Shown here: positions 34,065-46,900 of the stretch, in pieces
Numbering within the stretch: the stretch's first letter is position 1
Layout: every line of letters starts with the position of its first letter
NCBI GenBank assembly: GCA_025766275.1
Contig: JAFKAC010000005.1
Span: 1,550,001 to 1,614,000 of the forward strand
Direction: 5' to 3'
Length of the DNA: 64,000 nt
Source: Lactarius indigo
Taxonomy: Eukaryota > Basidiomycota > Agaricomycetes > Russulales > Russulaceae
The notes under the pieces: generated by a model
Told to the model about the DNA's origin: nothing
What the model saw: only the letters and a program-made list of their open reading frames with translations
Databases searched by the model: none
Made by a program: the position numbers and the translations under genes

Positions 34065-35749
34065 CATGTAGAACCTGTTGAACCTCTTGTCCGTGCTCCG
34101 CCTTTGCGGCTGTATGCGGGGTAGGGTGACCTCCTCTGCTGGCGGATGGATGAACGGTTCCCGCGGCAGCTGGTACGGGGGTAGATGCAGCAGGCGTACT
34201 AGCCGCAGGGGCTGGGGCTGGTGCCGCCGAGGCTCCGCCAGCAGCAGGCGGCTGGGCAAGGAAGCTTACAGCAGGTCCGGCGGTTCTCAGGGTCGAGAAG
34301 GTGGACCCTCCATACTGCTGGTTGATGTAGTTAGCGATCGCCGCCCTCCTCGCCGCGGGGTCACTTGGAAGATTATTGAATTCCGGGTACGAGTAATGAA
34401 GCCTCTCTGTCGTCGTAGGTTTCCGATGAAACCCAATATCCCGCTTGCGAGTCCCAGAAAGGTGTAAGATCTAGTAAAGTGTGATAGAGAACTTCAGAAG
34501 ACAGCCCGAATCGAAGACAACATGACATACTGGTGTTATTGTCAATGGCTGCACTTCCGGAAATGGTGAAGGTTCCGCCTTCGGCAGGACCACGTGTGAC
34601 CCACACTCCGGGGTTAACAGCAGACCAGAGAGAGAGTAGACGATCGACGTTTGCGTGGTGCAGGAAGAAAATAGGGTCGAATCCTGAAGGTAAACTAGGT
34701 CAGAAAGGCTCGCATCACCGGTGTAAGCACGTAGAACTTACCGGCAACAGCAGGGTCACCCATCTGACCGCCGATGTAGCCATGAATCTCGTCATGGATC
34801 GCCTCCAAAGAGTTACTGGCACTGCCACCATCGCCGGGCGTGTGGTTGCTGAACTGCAGGCCAGGTACCAACACGTGTTAAAAGGTTGTAGGTACTTGAA
34901 GTGATGTCATCTTGTATAGACGACAGGTCACTTGAGAGTGATTCACAAATGAGAATGAATTAAACCAATAAAGACGACTTACTCTTTGAGGCCCTTGAAC
35001 GTTGGTGGTCGCATTAGGGCCATTGGATGTGGGGTTCCTGATCGTCGTTTTCCAATTCCTGTATGGAGCTGGGAAGGACGCGTCAATAGGGTTGAAGGTG
35101 TACTTGAGGAGTGGGTTCGCCACGGAGGTCGTTCGGCCGTCGGGTGTCACGATGTTGACCGTCGTCTTGGAAATAACTTCGTCAGGAGGGAATGCTGTTA
35201 GTTGCCCAGTCCCAGTATGGGGCTCGCAGGTTCTGAGCTGCAGCAACCCAGCGATCTTTATTGACCTTGTACGTGTTTGCGATCTCGAGAGCGTGCTGCT
35301 GCATCACTTGCTAGATAATTTGGTCGATATTATCATGTAGTACGCAAAGAATGCAATAGTGAACCAACCTCATAAAGAGCCACATAGGGCCTGTGCCAAG
35401 TTGGGAAGAGTACGGAGCCGTGAGTGCAGTATCCACCCCACTGAGACCCTTGTACGGGGCGGGCGCTACCAGATCCCTCCCACTGAACAAATGGAAGGCC
35501 GTGGATACCCCCGATAGAAAAGTGAGAGGTCGAATTGCTTTGTGGGGTTTTGAACATGACATCTGTTTTAGAAACAGGTGAACCTTTCCTGGCGACTGTG
35601 TGAAGCACGAAACATTGCTCACTGAGAGCTTGGATGTAAAGAGAGAACGGTTCTGTCGTCTTGACAAAGTCGTTTATCTCGAGACGGTTAGGAGCAGCAG
35701 CACCCTGTGTGGTGCCACCGGTTGCGCCAGAGATGACGAAGTGAGACAT

Positions 35750-37153
35750 GCTGCTTGATGAAGATGTGGGGGAACTGCAGTGTGAGAGCTGCAGAAATTG
35801 AGAAGCCTTTTATACCCGTAGGAAGTAAAAATAGGTCGCTCTAACTCCAGTCTCGGCAGTCCCATGGCCGGCCTGGAGTACCTTGACGAACGACTGCACA
35901 AGGTAGAGTTATTCGAATGGACGCGCAGTAATGGCACTCGAACGCCCGAACTGCGATTTGTAACGCAATAATTGCCTCAAGTTAGCTTGGCATCCTTCCG
36001 GTCCCAGCTCTCTTCCGAGCCATCAGAGCGCCACATACAGTTGGGTGCCAGGGACCCGCACCAACCGAGCCTTACGCCTTCGTCCCATTCGTTCGGGACG
36101 TGCAGGGGTAAGACGGTGGGCGCAAAACATGATTGCCGATTCCAAAATCCTCAGTTTGGAGGGTCCCTTTCCATCTGCTGGGGTGTCCCGAGCACGCAGT
36201 GTCGGCAATCATGGATAAATGACCACGTAAGGTGACCTAAGGCATCAATAAAAATGAGGCATTTTAGAAGCGTTTGGAGTGTAGTCTAAATGGTCACGAC
36301 CATTTACGAGACACCCCAGTTTTACAGATGGAATAACCAGTGTCATGACGGTCACATGTGTATGACGTTCGTGTCTATGACAGACAGCGAGCGGTGTTCG
36401 ACACAAATCGAGAATACAGCACCATCAGCGGCCAGGCCAGGGTTCTGAGATCGGATGACTGGATGGATGTCACGTTCGTTCCGCAAGCGAGCGTGGCGCT
36501 GAGGATAGCAATACGTAAGCAGTTTTCATCTTACGACATGAGCGTCATGACTCGATTCACACTGTAACAGAGTGAGGACTGCTTGGAAGGTACCAAGAGG
36601 CCGTGCCCCAGAAGGACTCGTGATACAGAAATGACCCACCGCCCTTGCCGCCACCGGTCACACATTTCATTCTTCTGATCTCCAATTCGTCTCCTCTCCT
36701 TCTGATGGCTTCGCTGGACTCGGGTCACCAGTTACCAGTCACTTCTTGGCTCTTGCGAAGAGTTGGCTAGTCTGAAAATTTAAAATTGGCGACGTAACTG
36801 ATTGAGGCATCAAGCAGCTTTGCACGGAGGGGCAAGGGGAGGGGTTCACTGGGCCGGAATCGGTTTTTCCATAATAGACCATGATATAGGAAAAAGAACC
36901 CTAAAGCCCAAATTCCCTGTTTCTCCCCGTCGTGAAACCCATCGTGAAAGATGCAATGCGTGGTCTCAGTTTTTCCTACAGCAACTAAGCACAACGAAGT
37001 GATTTTAAGTCCGATAAGGGCTACAGTGATTCACGTGATGACTGTGTCACGCGTGACGAGCCACTGATTTAACTCCGATGTTCATCCGAAATCCGAAAGA
37101 GGTGGGTTGGTTGATGACATAATCCTTCTACCTCTGTTCTGTCCCGTTTACCC
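35750..37153. other. Divergent intergenic region
   Basis: About 1.4 kb between the tyrosinase (minus) and the SYLF gene (plus). It contains the tyrosinase TATA box. A frame at 36358-36567 is open on the plus strand but shows no domain. Nothing else is recognised. Confidence 0.4.
35808..35814 (-). promoter_or_regulatory. TATA box of the tyrosinase gene
   Basis: TATAAAA on the minus strand, 59 bp upstream of ATG 35749, a normal fungal sp acing for a regulated gene. Confidence 0.55.
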
Positions 37154-38168
37154 ATGTCCTTGCTCGATAAATTCAGGAAAGGCGCAGTCAAAGCCGGGAT
37201 TCAAGCCTCGGCCTTTGTTAAAGAAGGCTCGAGTCGTGTTCAGTCGTCATCACAGTCATTCGCACAGGGCTTTAGTTTACCAGGGGAGGCCGAGAAGGGC
37301 GCAAAGATCCTTGCAACATTCCTTGGTCTGTGTGTCTACCTACATACCCTGGATATTTATCCTCATTTACTTGGAAAAGCTGATCCGGACCACCCTGAGT
37401 CTGCTCTCAACTCAATACCCAAGGCCGTTCTGCAGCGTGCACGAGGTAGGTATTCTATTCCAGTATCGTTCTTTTCTCCGAACCGAACTTCTATTTCCCA
37501 ATACAGGCCTAGCTATCTTCCAGGTCCTCAAGCTGGCTTTGTCTTCTCCGGAAAGGCAGGGCTCTGGTGTTCGTCATCGCACGCTTACCGGACGGGTCGT
37601 GGTCCGCACCATCTTGTATCGCCACTGGCGGCATCGGCTGGGGCCTCCAAATCGGCGCAGATATTACAGATTTCGTCATTGTCCTCAACAGTGAGGATGC
37701 TGTTCGTGCTTTCTCTCTTGGAGGGAATGTCACTATCGGTGGCAACATCAGCGCTGCCGCCGGTCCAATTGGTACGGGTGGGAGCGTCCAAGCGAGTCTC
37801 GCGCATCCTGCCCCGATGTTTTCGTATTCCAAGTCCAAAGGTACGATATGCATAACACATTGTTCCCGTCGCCCCTATATCCTTTCCCTGCAGGATTGTT
37901 TGCTGGCTTGTCGCTTGAGGGTACGGTCCTGATAGAGAGGAAGGATGCAAATAAGGATTTTTACGGTTCGGCTATCCCAGCTCGCGACATTCTTGGTGGA
38001 CGCGTACCACCGCCAGAGGTCGCATCGAGACTATATGAGATCATTGAAGCTGCAGAAGGTCTTGATGAGTCTGGGCTACCAGATGAGTCATACATACCAA
38101 CCGCAACTGGCGAGCACCTCCAGGTTCATCCCGGCAGTCAGACTGTCTTCGACGCTGGGCCAAACTAG
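37154..38168 (+). CDS. SYLF-domain protein (Ysc84-like)
   Basis: The order is an N-terminal helix (MSLLDKFRKGAVKAGIQA), then the SYLF domain from SALNSIPKAVLQRARG and GLAIFQVL through ARLPDGSWSAPSCIATGGIG, GWGLQIGADITDFVIVLN and AHPAPMFSYSKSKGLFAGLS to GTVLIERKDANKDFYG. SYLF proteins bind phosphoinositides and actin at endocytic patches. There is no C-terminal SH3 domain, so this is the short form rather than the Ysc84/Lsb3 layout. Introns begin at about 37324, 37446 and 37840. Between 37528 and 37575 the frame changes three times: one missing base (VLK to AGFVFSGKAG) and two extra bases (before GSGV and before VIARL). These fall in the most conserved part of the domain, which suggests base-calling errors rather than true loss. 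Confidence 0.85.
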
Positions 38169-38540
38169 ACACCGAGCAGCTTAATGCACGTTGTACTGAC
38201 CCTTACTCTATTGTCGAATTTTTTTACTGCAGTTTTCTGTGATGTACGCTAAGTCTGATGCCGATGGCACATAACATATCGGCAATGTAGTATGCAAGCT
38301 TTTGTCATCAGGTCATGAACAATAGTCTAATGATCCATATTACTGTGATGCCGCCACCATCACTTTCCCTCGAGAAGCTAAAAGTGGTATATTCAGGTAT
38401 TTTGCCTCTGGGTGAGACCAGCCACGAATGCTTTCATGGAAATAAGACAATTCATAAATAATACCATGTACGAGAACAGGTTTTCGTGTGAGCGATCTAA
38501 AGATAGGTAGGTGGAGTTCTCGATTGAGGACGAAGCAAGG
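38169..38540. other. Convergent 3' intergenic region
   Basis: About 370 AT-rich bases between the stops of the SYLF gene (plus) and the phosphodiesterase gene (minus). No gene or repeat is seen. Confidence 0.45.
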
Positions 38541-40881
38541 TTAGAAGAATATGTCCCAGAACCCAGTTGTTCCGTTTGTCTGCGCTGCCTCAGCCTGAGG
38601 AATACCCAACAACTTCATGACGAGATTGTAGATTTCGACGTTCTGGAACCCACCCATCACGTAGGCGTCATCCGAAGTCGAGTGCCAGCCCTTGTTGGGG
38701 TTAGAGGGGCCGCGTAAACGGGGTGAGGAACTCTGCTTGTGGTGAGCGATTTTCGCCGTGGAAGAGAAGGGGCCATGAGCAACGAATATGGCGTTCATTG
38801 TAGCATCATTATTATCGTAGCCGTGATTCTGTGAAAACACAAATAATTAATACGCGATGTACTGTAAGCGCCTTCGATTGGAAAATATTTCGCTTACTCC
38901 TTTCGATAGACCGACGTCTCCCTCTGCGCGAGTAGTCAACACGTACCCCATTTTCGGAACGACGTAAACTGGGGCAATACGAGTACTGTGTGCGAAGTGG
39001 TACCTCTCGGGCATCGTCTGAGGAGTATATACATCGAATTTCTCGCTGTTGTTCTCGGCTGCTGTGAGTAAGACATCGAGGTAATGTGAAGAATTCGCCG
39101 AAGGATCGAAGTGAAGGCCCATGGAAGGCCAACCTACAAATCTTGCTTAAATTCTTATACAAAAGAGCTAAGAAGAGAACCGAACCATCTTCGTGCTTGA
39201 CTGCCTTCCATCCATTCTCGCCGAGAAGATCGTCGATATACACGAGCTCTGGATGACTGGTATCCGTCATACCATGGTCGCTCACGAATATGACGTCGAC
39301 AATCTCGGTCAGATTGCGAGCTACAAGGGAATCGTGCAAATCTCTCACGAAACCGTCAACATATCTTAGAGGTTTCCTGTTAAACAAGTCAGCCGTCGGG
39401 TAAAGGTGCATAACAACAGCGATTACGTTTACTTCCCGAGAATAAGGACCTTTCGCGTGCCCAGCTTGATCCAAAGAGGGCTCGTAGGCTGATAGATAAT
39501 TAGACGGGTATCAGTGAGTAGTCTTAGGGACTGACTAAGGATAAGCTGAGGTCGTTCACTGAGCGGGAGATCAATCCAATCCAATATTTGAGCAAGCTTG
39601 GTATCCAGAGAAACTTTATCCTGTACGAATTCCATATAAAGCGCTCAGAAGCTGAGAATTCGGCTACGCACTGCCCAAGGCACGAAATACGTAGGCGAGG
39701 CCCCGGACAGGGTCTGGGGGGGACCAGGCCTAAAATACCTATCTTATAATTACGGAAAGAAAGATAGGCGAAAAACGCACCACATCAGATTGGCAGTAAT
39801 GAGTCCCGCTTTCCCAGCAGTTTCCCACATCTGCCAGGTATTAGCCAAGCGCGGAACAACATTGGGCACGAGAATTCCACACCGGTTCTCCAAGCCACCA
39901 GTGGGGTTCCCAACAGGACGAGATATTGTTATAGTGAAATTCCGAATCTGTTTCTGCATCCCAGAAATTCTAGAGAAAGGTGAGAAATGAGAACTCTCAA
40001 GACTCCTTGCCTGTGACTTACGTTCGCCACAATTCCGTGAGACTCGGCATAGAGACCAGTCCTGTCAGATATATAAATGATTGTTCGAAATATCAAAAGC
40101 CACGCATACATGAGGGCCCAATGATTGCTAAGTGGCACCATTTCAGCGTCAATGTGTAGAAACTAAGGGAACAACGCCGCTCACGGAAAAGTCAATGTCT
40201 GTTAAATAAGAATTAGTCATGTACCCTAGAGCGAGGCGCGGACCTCACTGGAAAGACTGGCTTCATGAATTTTGCACGTAAACCTTTCTTGCTGACGTCG
40301 AGTAAATGGGGCGTTAAGCCTCTGTCCAAATAGTCTGCCCTATACGCAGCATCAGTAGTGCCAGGGTGAAGCGCTTGCTTTGGAGAGCATGCCTTAGACC
40401 ATCAATTGACACAAGCAGGACGGTGCGTTTGAACTCCTGTGTTCCATTGGAACGGAGAAGTTTGGCCACCAAAGTACTGGTTATTAACCGAACATGGAGG
40501 GACACGCAGCCAGTAGAACACGCTCAAAATCAGCCAGAGAAGGACACCTATTCCTGCCAGTGACAAGCGGATACATTGTTGACGGAATGGCGATGCCTTA
40601 AACGCGTCGGCTTCCGAAACAGACAAGGTATCGACGCCAGAAAGGAGACCTTCACGCTCTTCTGATGGATCAGAAAAGGTATTGACTCGAGGAGAGGATG
40701 GACTCTTCATGAGACCCGTCATTGCTGTAGACTCGGACAAGTCTCGGAACCCCGCGCTGGAAGGTTTTAGAACCAACCCTAACCCTAACCCTAACTCAGT
40801 GTCAAAGGACAAATTGGTCAAAACTGACGCAGGTCCAGGTTCAGGTTCCTGGTGACCAGTGACCAGGTCTGTCCGAGTCAT
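38541..40881 (-). CDS. Type I phosphodiesterase / nucleotide pyrophosphatase
   Basis: A type II membrane protein of the ENPP family, which hydrolyses phosphodiester or pyrophosphate bonds outside the cytosol. Start ATG 40881. A cytosolic head of about 130 residues is followed by one membrane anchor (LSLAGIGVLLWLILSVFYWL), then the catalytic domain. Metal and nucleophile motifs are LVSIDGLRADYLDRGLTPHL, FPTLTFPNHWALMTGLYAES (nucleophile Thr) and VIFVSDHGMTDTSHPE. MNAIFVAHGPFS and VEIYNLVMKLLGIPQ complete the fold. Many short introns are present; one (40392-40340) has a GC donor. One +1 break lies near 40452 (after GGQTSP). Part of the head (ELGLGLGLVL) is encoded by a telomere-type repeat. The stop is TAA at 38543-38541. 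It lies just downstream of midasin on the same strand. Confidence 0.87.
40340..40392 (-). other. GC-AG intron in the phosphodiesterase gene
   Basis: The coding sequence leaves SIDGLR at AAG|GCATGC and resumes at TATAG|GGCAGAC to give ADYLDRGLTPHL, which is the expected family sequence. No GT donor is available nearby. The intron is 53 bp. Confidence 0.65.
40775..40795 (-). repeat. Interstitial telomere-type repeat inside a coding exon
   Basis: Three perfect units of TTAGGG (AACCCT on the plus strand) plus a partial unit. Read in the gene's frame it encodes alternating Leu-Gly in the non-conserved cytosolic head of the phosphodiesterase. Confidence 0.85.
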
Positions 40882-40933
40882 GGTAGACCGTGACCTCGCT
40901 GGATCGTCTAAAAGCAAATTTCTAATTTTAATG

Positions 40934-43900
40934 CTATACATCTGATATACTCTCGAAAAACTGCTTGAGAGTCGCAGAAAGTACCTCCGGAAGAGCCTCC
41001 ACGTCTCGTAAAATCACGTAGTAATCGAATGGAAAGGTGTCCATATATCGTTGCATTTGCAATTCCATACGTCCGTCCACACTCTTGTACGCCACCTGGT
41101 TCATTGAGAGGATCGAATTTTGCGATGGGCCTGCTGCTTCGCTTATTGACTTGACGCTCGGTGGAGTCACTTTCGAGTGTAGGGAATCGATAATAATGAA
41201 AACCATCACGATGCATCGCTCTTCAGCACGACGGAGCATGGCACGGAGCTTCTCGTGGTCTTGGCACAGTCCATCCGAAATGATGATTTGAAGTTGCCAT
41301 AGGTCTGAGGCAGACGAGAAACCCGTAGAGCGGCTCTCCCTGGCTGCCTGGAGTATTCCAAGGCTCGCTTCGATCAAGGCAGACACGTTGGTTGCATTTT
41401 GAGTGAAGGTGAAGGCACTCATAACTTGTACCCCAGCTTGGTCCGTAAACGGCCCATCATTGAACCCATGCAGAACATCTACGGTCTCCCCAAATTTTGC
41501 GATGCCGATGTCTCCTACTTCCAGCCTACTGAGAGCTTTGGAGACAAGTGCCAACGTCTCGTATGCGAGGTGAATGGAATGGGATTCCGCCATGGAGCGG
41601 GAGTCATCCAGGACAACAAAAACTTGATATTCTCTCTGGCTCGGGCGCGTCCGGCGAAGCCAAATCTTGTCCTTCGTATACTCGCTAGCAATATAAGGGA
41701 TAATCTTCTTCATGTTTAGCCGCTTTCCCGTACGGTAGTCTCCCCTCAGCCGCGTGGCCAAGGTTGGTTCGAGGATGAGGCGTAACTGCTCGCAGAGGAC
41801 GTACGAGAGGTCCTCGGTCAAGGACTCGTACATCCTCCAAAGTTTGTGAGCATCCTCGGAGGGTTGGCCTTCAGCTAGCCATTGACGAAGGGCAATCTCG
41901 ACGTGCTCGGCTTCTGGAAACTCGGTATCTGCTCCTATGTTCCGTGCATCGCGCTCCGCAGACACATCAGCATCTTGCGTCAATTTGTGAGACTGTAAGT
42001 CGTGTCGCGATAATGCCCTATGGACACCCTCTTGAAATGCCTGCTCATGGGGCTCAGAAGGAAAGGGAAATGATGGGGTAGATTCAATCGGGGGAACTGA
42101 GTGCTCCTGTTGGTCTACTTGCATCTGGTCAGGCGCTGGCGGGGCCATCGACGTCATCTGCGAAGCAGAGTTCGCGAAGCTTGGCTGCTTCCTCGATAAC
42201 CGAAGGGCCGAGAGCTTGCATGTCATGATCGGTGTCGTCCTCGTGCACAGTACTGGAGCTGTGACACCTCGACGTCTGTTGCCTGAAACGCGGGGGCGGA
42301 ATTGCTCTCTAAGATATCGTCGGAGTGTCGCATAATATCTTCGAAGGCATCTCCACGAGCGCGCGAGGGGTCAGCAGGCATAGTTTGTGGGATAGGTCCA
42401 AGAGAAGGCACCGTGCCAGCCTCTGTACCAGCACTGGCACTACCGCCACCAATATTTTCCGTAGCCGTAGTTTCAAGTTGCTCGTCATCAGCGTCGCTGG
42501 ATCGTCCCAGTCAGAAAATGGACCAGGAGAGTCAAAGGACGATAGACTGACGCATGGTCATATCTGGCCTCGTCATTTTTGCTGGAGGCCTTTGCCCCTT
42601 GAGCAGCTTCGGACTGGCTCTCGAAATTGTCTTCGCGGTTGTTGGAGTTCGGAACCTCCTCAGGGACCTCCTCGACACTAAGTCCATCACCTGCTTGCAC
42701 GTCGGGTTGCATACTGACGTCCTCGTCGGGATAAGAACGATCTGGTTCAACCTCTCCTTCACTTCCTTCCATACGCTGTCCATCCGGACTCTCAATGTCA
42801 GTAGTCTCGTCTACGGGATGAGATGAGGTCTCAGGAGCAAAGTGCCGGCTGCGCCTCGTCGCCATCGTTTGATGAGGTGCTCGTAGGATCTAGGCCGTCT
42901 CCGGGCCTGTCATCGTCCTCCAAGTTCAGGTCTTCGGGGAGGTCGAGAGTATCTACATTCTGGACAAAGTCGTCGAGAGGTGCGCCGTCGTTGACGGGTG
43001 AAGGTTCACCATTGTCTTCATCAGCTTGATCCTCAGGTGCGGCTTCTCCCTTGGATTCAACTTCGTTATTTTCATTATGCTGAGAATGGTTGTCATCCAG
43101 GGCAGTCTCGTTCTCTTTGGCGGCAACTTCGGAGTTAGTAGAAGGCTCGGTGGTGTGCTGGTCGTTAGATTTGCCCTGTCGACTATCATCTTGTGGCCCA
43201 GTCTCGTCTCCCCAGAGCTTCTCGTCGACAGTGTTGGGGTCCCCTACGTCCAGGTCTCCCAAGCCTCTCCTCGATGTCTCCTTCGTCTTCGTCGGCATCC
43301 TTCTCTTCGTCTTCGGGTCCGGTGTCAGGTAAATCTTCAAGCTCGCCTTGGAAGTCGTCGTCTATTTCGATGGTGTTATCTTCCTTGTCTTGATCCGTCT
43401 TCCTATTGGCCTCCCCACTCTCATTCTGCAGGCCTTCTACCTGGCCCTTGTCCTCAACGTCCTTGCTCACATTCTCGTTCCCAGTACCTTCACCGAACCC
43501 AACGCCGTCAGCACCTTCGTCCCCTCGACCGGCCTCTCCAGAATCCTCATCATCGGGTGGTTTGCAGAAACCGTTAGTTGCTATATTGAGCATCACAGAA
43601 CAAGCCGCGAGTTCAAGCTTAAAGAGACCATTCAACCATTTGGCTGTTCCAGAGACCTGTTCCTCGACAAGAAGCGCATATCGCTGGACGAAGGGAAGCA
43701 ATCGCAAGATGTTCGTCTTGACGTATTCGGGCGGATGTTCGGCAAGTTGTTCAACCAAGGAATTTAAGAACGCAACTTTGGAGTCAACACGAAGAATACT
43801 GCCGATTCTGGAATGAAGCCGTGAGGCATCCTTGATATAATTATCTTGGTTTGGAACCGGAAATGGGATCCGCTGGGACGACAGACAAGACGGATTGTAT

Positions 43901-46900
43901 GGACTTCAGCAGTTCCTCGATCACTTGGTCTGTATTAAGATCCGTCGCGTTTCGGCAGCTGATTTACAGGGAATCCGCTCTGTTTCTGCGAAACCAACCA
44001 GTCTTTGAGAGGTAAGATGATGTGCTTCAGCTGTGGATGGTCCCTTTCCCATCCGAGAAGGACATCCTTGGTGTTAGTAATGTGACCCTGGGCGGAAATC
44101 ACCACATCGTACTCGTCTACAAGGAAAGATTCAGCACAGCAGGTTCGGCTCTGAGTAACTGCAGCGTACCCTGCAGGAGGAGGGGGGGTGTCGTCTCATT
44201 CAATTTCTCCCCTATCGACTTCAAGGCCTCCCGGTGGTCTTTGGTAGACAAAAGTAGCGCTTGAGCATTCTCTAGCAGGGCAACAGGTGCGGGCGATATT
44301 CCGGGAAGATCTCCGAGTTCCTTCACCTTGTCCATGGTCTCAGAGATGGCACTGCACATTCTGCTCAGCGTATCTTCTGTCCCCGAGACTGTGTGCGAGA
44401 TGGCGAACCCCCTGGTGGATACAGTCGGACATTGGTAGAGCGAGTTGAGTCGTCGTGACACGCATTTCAACCTTGCGTACTCATTGAGACTACTTGCTAA
44501 TCTTTGGAGACGAGCATATATCAGTGAGCGCCAAAGGAGTTCGGGGTAGGACTAACTCGGATCTGCAGCTGAGTGACAGAGATAATGCCGATTCCAGCAG
44601 CATAATGGAACGTTGGAGCTCTTGCGTTGAAATATCTTCGTGATGGTCGGCGAGCGAGGCCCTTAGCCTGGGAAGCAAGCCCTGGAGTCGAACAAAATAT
44701 CCCTCTGAGCGTTGTACGCTCGCACGGCAACCATCCGCAGTGACTGGGAATGGCTGTTCCCTGATCCAGCGATCGCTTTTCTGCTGAAGCAGTACCGTCG
44801 ACCGAACGCTCGTGGAGAGACCGGCCCTCTTAAGTTCCTTCGCGAAATCGCTCCAAGCCTTCCGCTTGCGCACCATAAGGGCTTTCCATAACTTCGATCT
44901 GCGCTCGAGAGTGCCTCCAACGGGGATGGAAACGGAAGATAGCTCTTTTGCAGTAGACGTGATCTGCTCCGTTAAATCGTCTAGATCACGAGACGATTGA
45001 GACTTGAAGAACGGATCAATACGCTCAGCGATCAACGAGTCAAATTTCGCGTATGTTTTGCGTAGGTCTCGCAAATGAGCCGGGCCATCGCCAGGACTCG
45101 CGTGACCGTGGAGACCGCTGTCGACTGGGTCAGGTGGTGAGGGCGATAGGGGGATGTCTGTTTCTAATAGCATTTCAGTGTGCGACACTGGTTCAGGACG
45201 GAGGAGATCGTTGACGGGTTGGCGCATAATATCTCGGTATTTACGGATGACCTTGTAAAGTTGGTGGTGCGACTTTTTTGCACTAGCTCTGAGGGCTTGG
45301 ACGTTGACATCTTTCCAGCTGGCTATCTTGATGAATCCTTGAATCTCCGCCTCAACCCCTCTCTCTTGAGAGGTGAGCGAGGAAGTTATGGGAGAAAGGA
45401 ACTGGGAATAATAAGCCTGGGTGGACTGTACGATACGCTGGACGCGACGTAAAGGCTCCCTTGCCTGTTCAGACTTGGTGTGAGAGATGTGTCGAAGAAA
45501 TAGCCCGAAGCTCCGAAGAAGGTCCAAACGCCGGGAAAATTGCCCCAGAGGACTTGACTTTAGATAGCCGTCTAGAAGTGGAACGAGATTGTCCAAGTAT
45601 TCATCCAAGCCATCCGAACGGTTACGCTCCACGATCTCCAGAACGCCTCGTACAGTCGCATCGTATAGGCGGAACCACCATTCTGAAACGCCTTCTTCGA
45701 AGGCAATAGTTTCCGTCCGAAGGAGGCCACGCCAAGATGATAGCTCTAGTCGTCGCCACGAAACAATCAGTTCCGTTAACGACTGTCGATGGTTCTGGAG
45801 GGTGTTTTGTCTGTTTGCGTACATTTCCCAGTCATCAGTCTGAAGTAACAATGTTTCCAGGATAGCGAGCACTTTTGCTAGTGGACTCTGAACGCTGAGG
45901 TTAAGAATTTGTGTACAACGGTCGTTCAGGTGATGCAAAACCATTTGGTCTGGCCACTCTTGTATAAGAACCCCGAGCCTCTGCTTCAGCGATTCGACGG
46001 CGGCAGTAGCCCTTCGTATCTCGGGTACGTGCGAGTCGACGTAGAAGTTATAAGGACGAAGGGCGTCGCTAAGACGGGTGAAGGTCACGATGGCGAGCAG
46101 CGAGAAGGGAGAGTTGGTGAGGAATGGTACGCCTGTCCAGAGTTTCTGGAAGGTGATTTTGGTGTTTGTCTAGGATCGTGGTCAGAAACACTGTACGAAG
46201 GTCGGATAGATGAGTCAAAGCGCTTGATGAACGACTTTCAGGAATCAGAATTCCTAGATGTAGGAGCACGAAGATATTCCTGCGCGATTGATCTTGTGAT
46301 AAGCAGTGACGATTCCTACCCCCTGCGGGACTCTCATGGTAGTGACCTGAGTCAAGGAGAGCTTCATAGTCAGGAAACAAGGCCAAGAATTCTTCCTCCT
46401 CCAATTCTGACTCGTGAATAGAGACATGATTGATTCGACTCTCACGATACAGCGATTGTGATGCAGCATGCTCCTCTTCTCGCTTCTTCTGTTCAATGAG
46501 CCAAAGCCTCACTGCCTTCTCGTACACATTTTCCATGGCAGCGATACAAGATTGCACGGAAATGCCTATTTCAGCCTCGAAAGCGATTGCCGCAAGCACG
46601 AGTAATAGGGATTCAAAGGGACTCCACTCGGCGGCATGAATATCTCCCCCGATGTTGGCGGTAATCAACGCGGGTGCTCCAGCCACGGACGGAAAGGCGG
46701 TGAGAACGTGGGTCAAGGTTTCTGATGGTCACCCCTTCCTCGCATATGGAAGCATGGGCCACAAGGCGGAGGCCGAGTCGTAGATAGAGTAAGGCTGACT
46801 GCAATGGCTCGCCAATGTCGCGGTATTCGGGATACACACGTTCCAAGCGCCGAGCGAATCCGGAAATTGCCTCTTGAATCACGTGCTCGCTTTCCAGAGC

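Larger units (their letters stand above)
33151..35749 (-). pseudogene. Tyrosinase (polyphenol oxidase) interrupted by a MITE
   Basis: A type-3 copper monooxygenase that oxidises phenols to quinones in melanin formation. CuA ligands lie in [11 protein letters not shown] and [17 protein letters not shown]. CuB ligands lie in [13 protein letters not shown] and GFDPIFFLHHANVDRLLSLW. Downstream, HYSYPEFNNLP and the C-terminal domain ([20 protein letters not shown], then VALDRLPSLEV and ITHGRPGG) complete the family layout. A 359-bp element at 33698-34056 splits one C-terminal exon. Joining the flanks across one copy of the 8-bp target duplication restores the run [14 protein letters not shown]. 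The interrupted frame reaches a stop soon after entering the element. Two +1 breaks occur, near 35188 and 34409. The catalytic core might still be made as a truncated protein, which is notable because the C-terminal domain normally keeps tyrosinase latent. Confidence 0.85.

Noticed and set aside
34023..34259. A minus-strand frame running from the tyrosinase into the MITE
   Set aside because: It is out of frame with the conserved tyrosinase sequence and ends in transposon DNA.
41037..41719. Plus-strand frames opposite the midasin MIDAS domain
   Set aside because: They are shadows of a strongly conserved minus-strand exon and have no independent motif.
42302..43816. Long plus-strand frames rich in Ser and Leu
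   Set aside because: They are antisense to the Asp/Glu-rich midasin tail. Acidic codons read backwards give Ser/Leu/Val-rich frames.
43930..43985. A -1 frame break in midasin
   Set aside because: Choosing the downstream acceptor ATCGAG|GAACTG restores phase without any shift.
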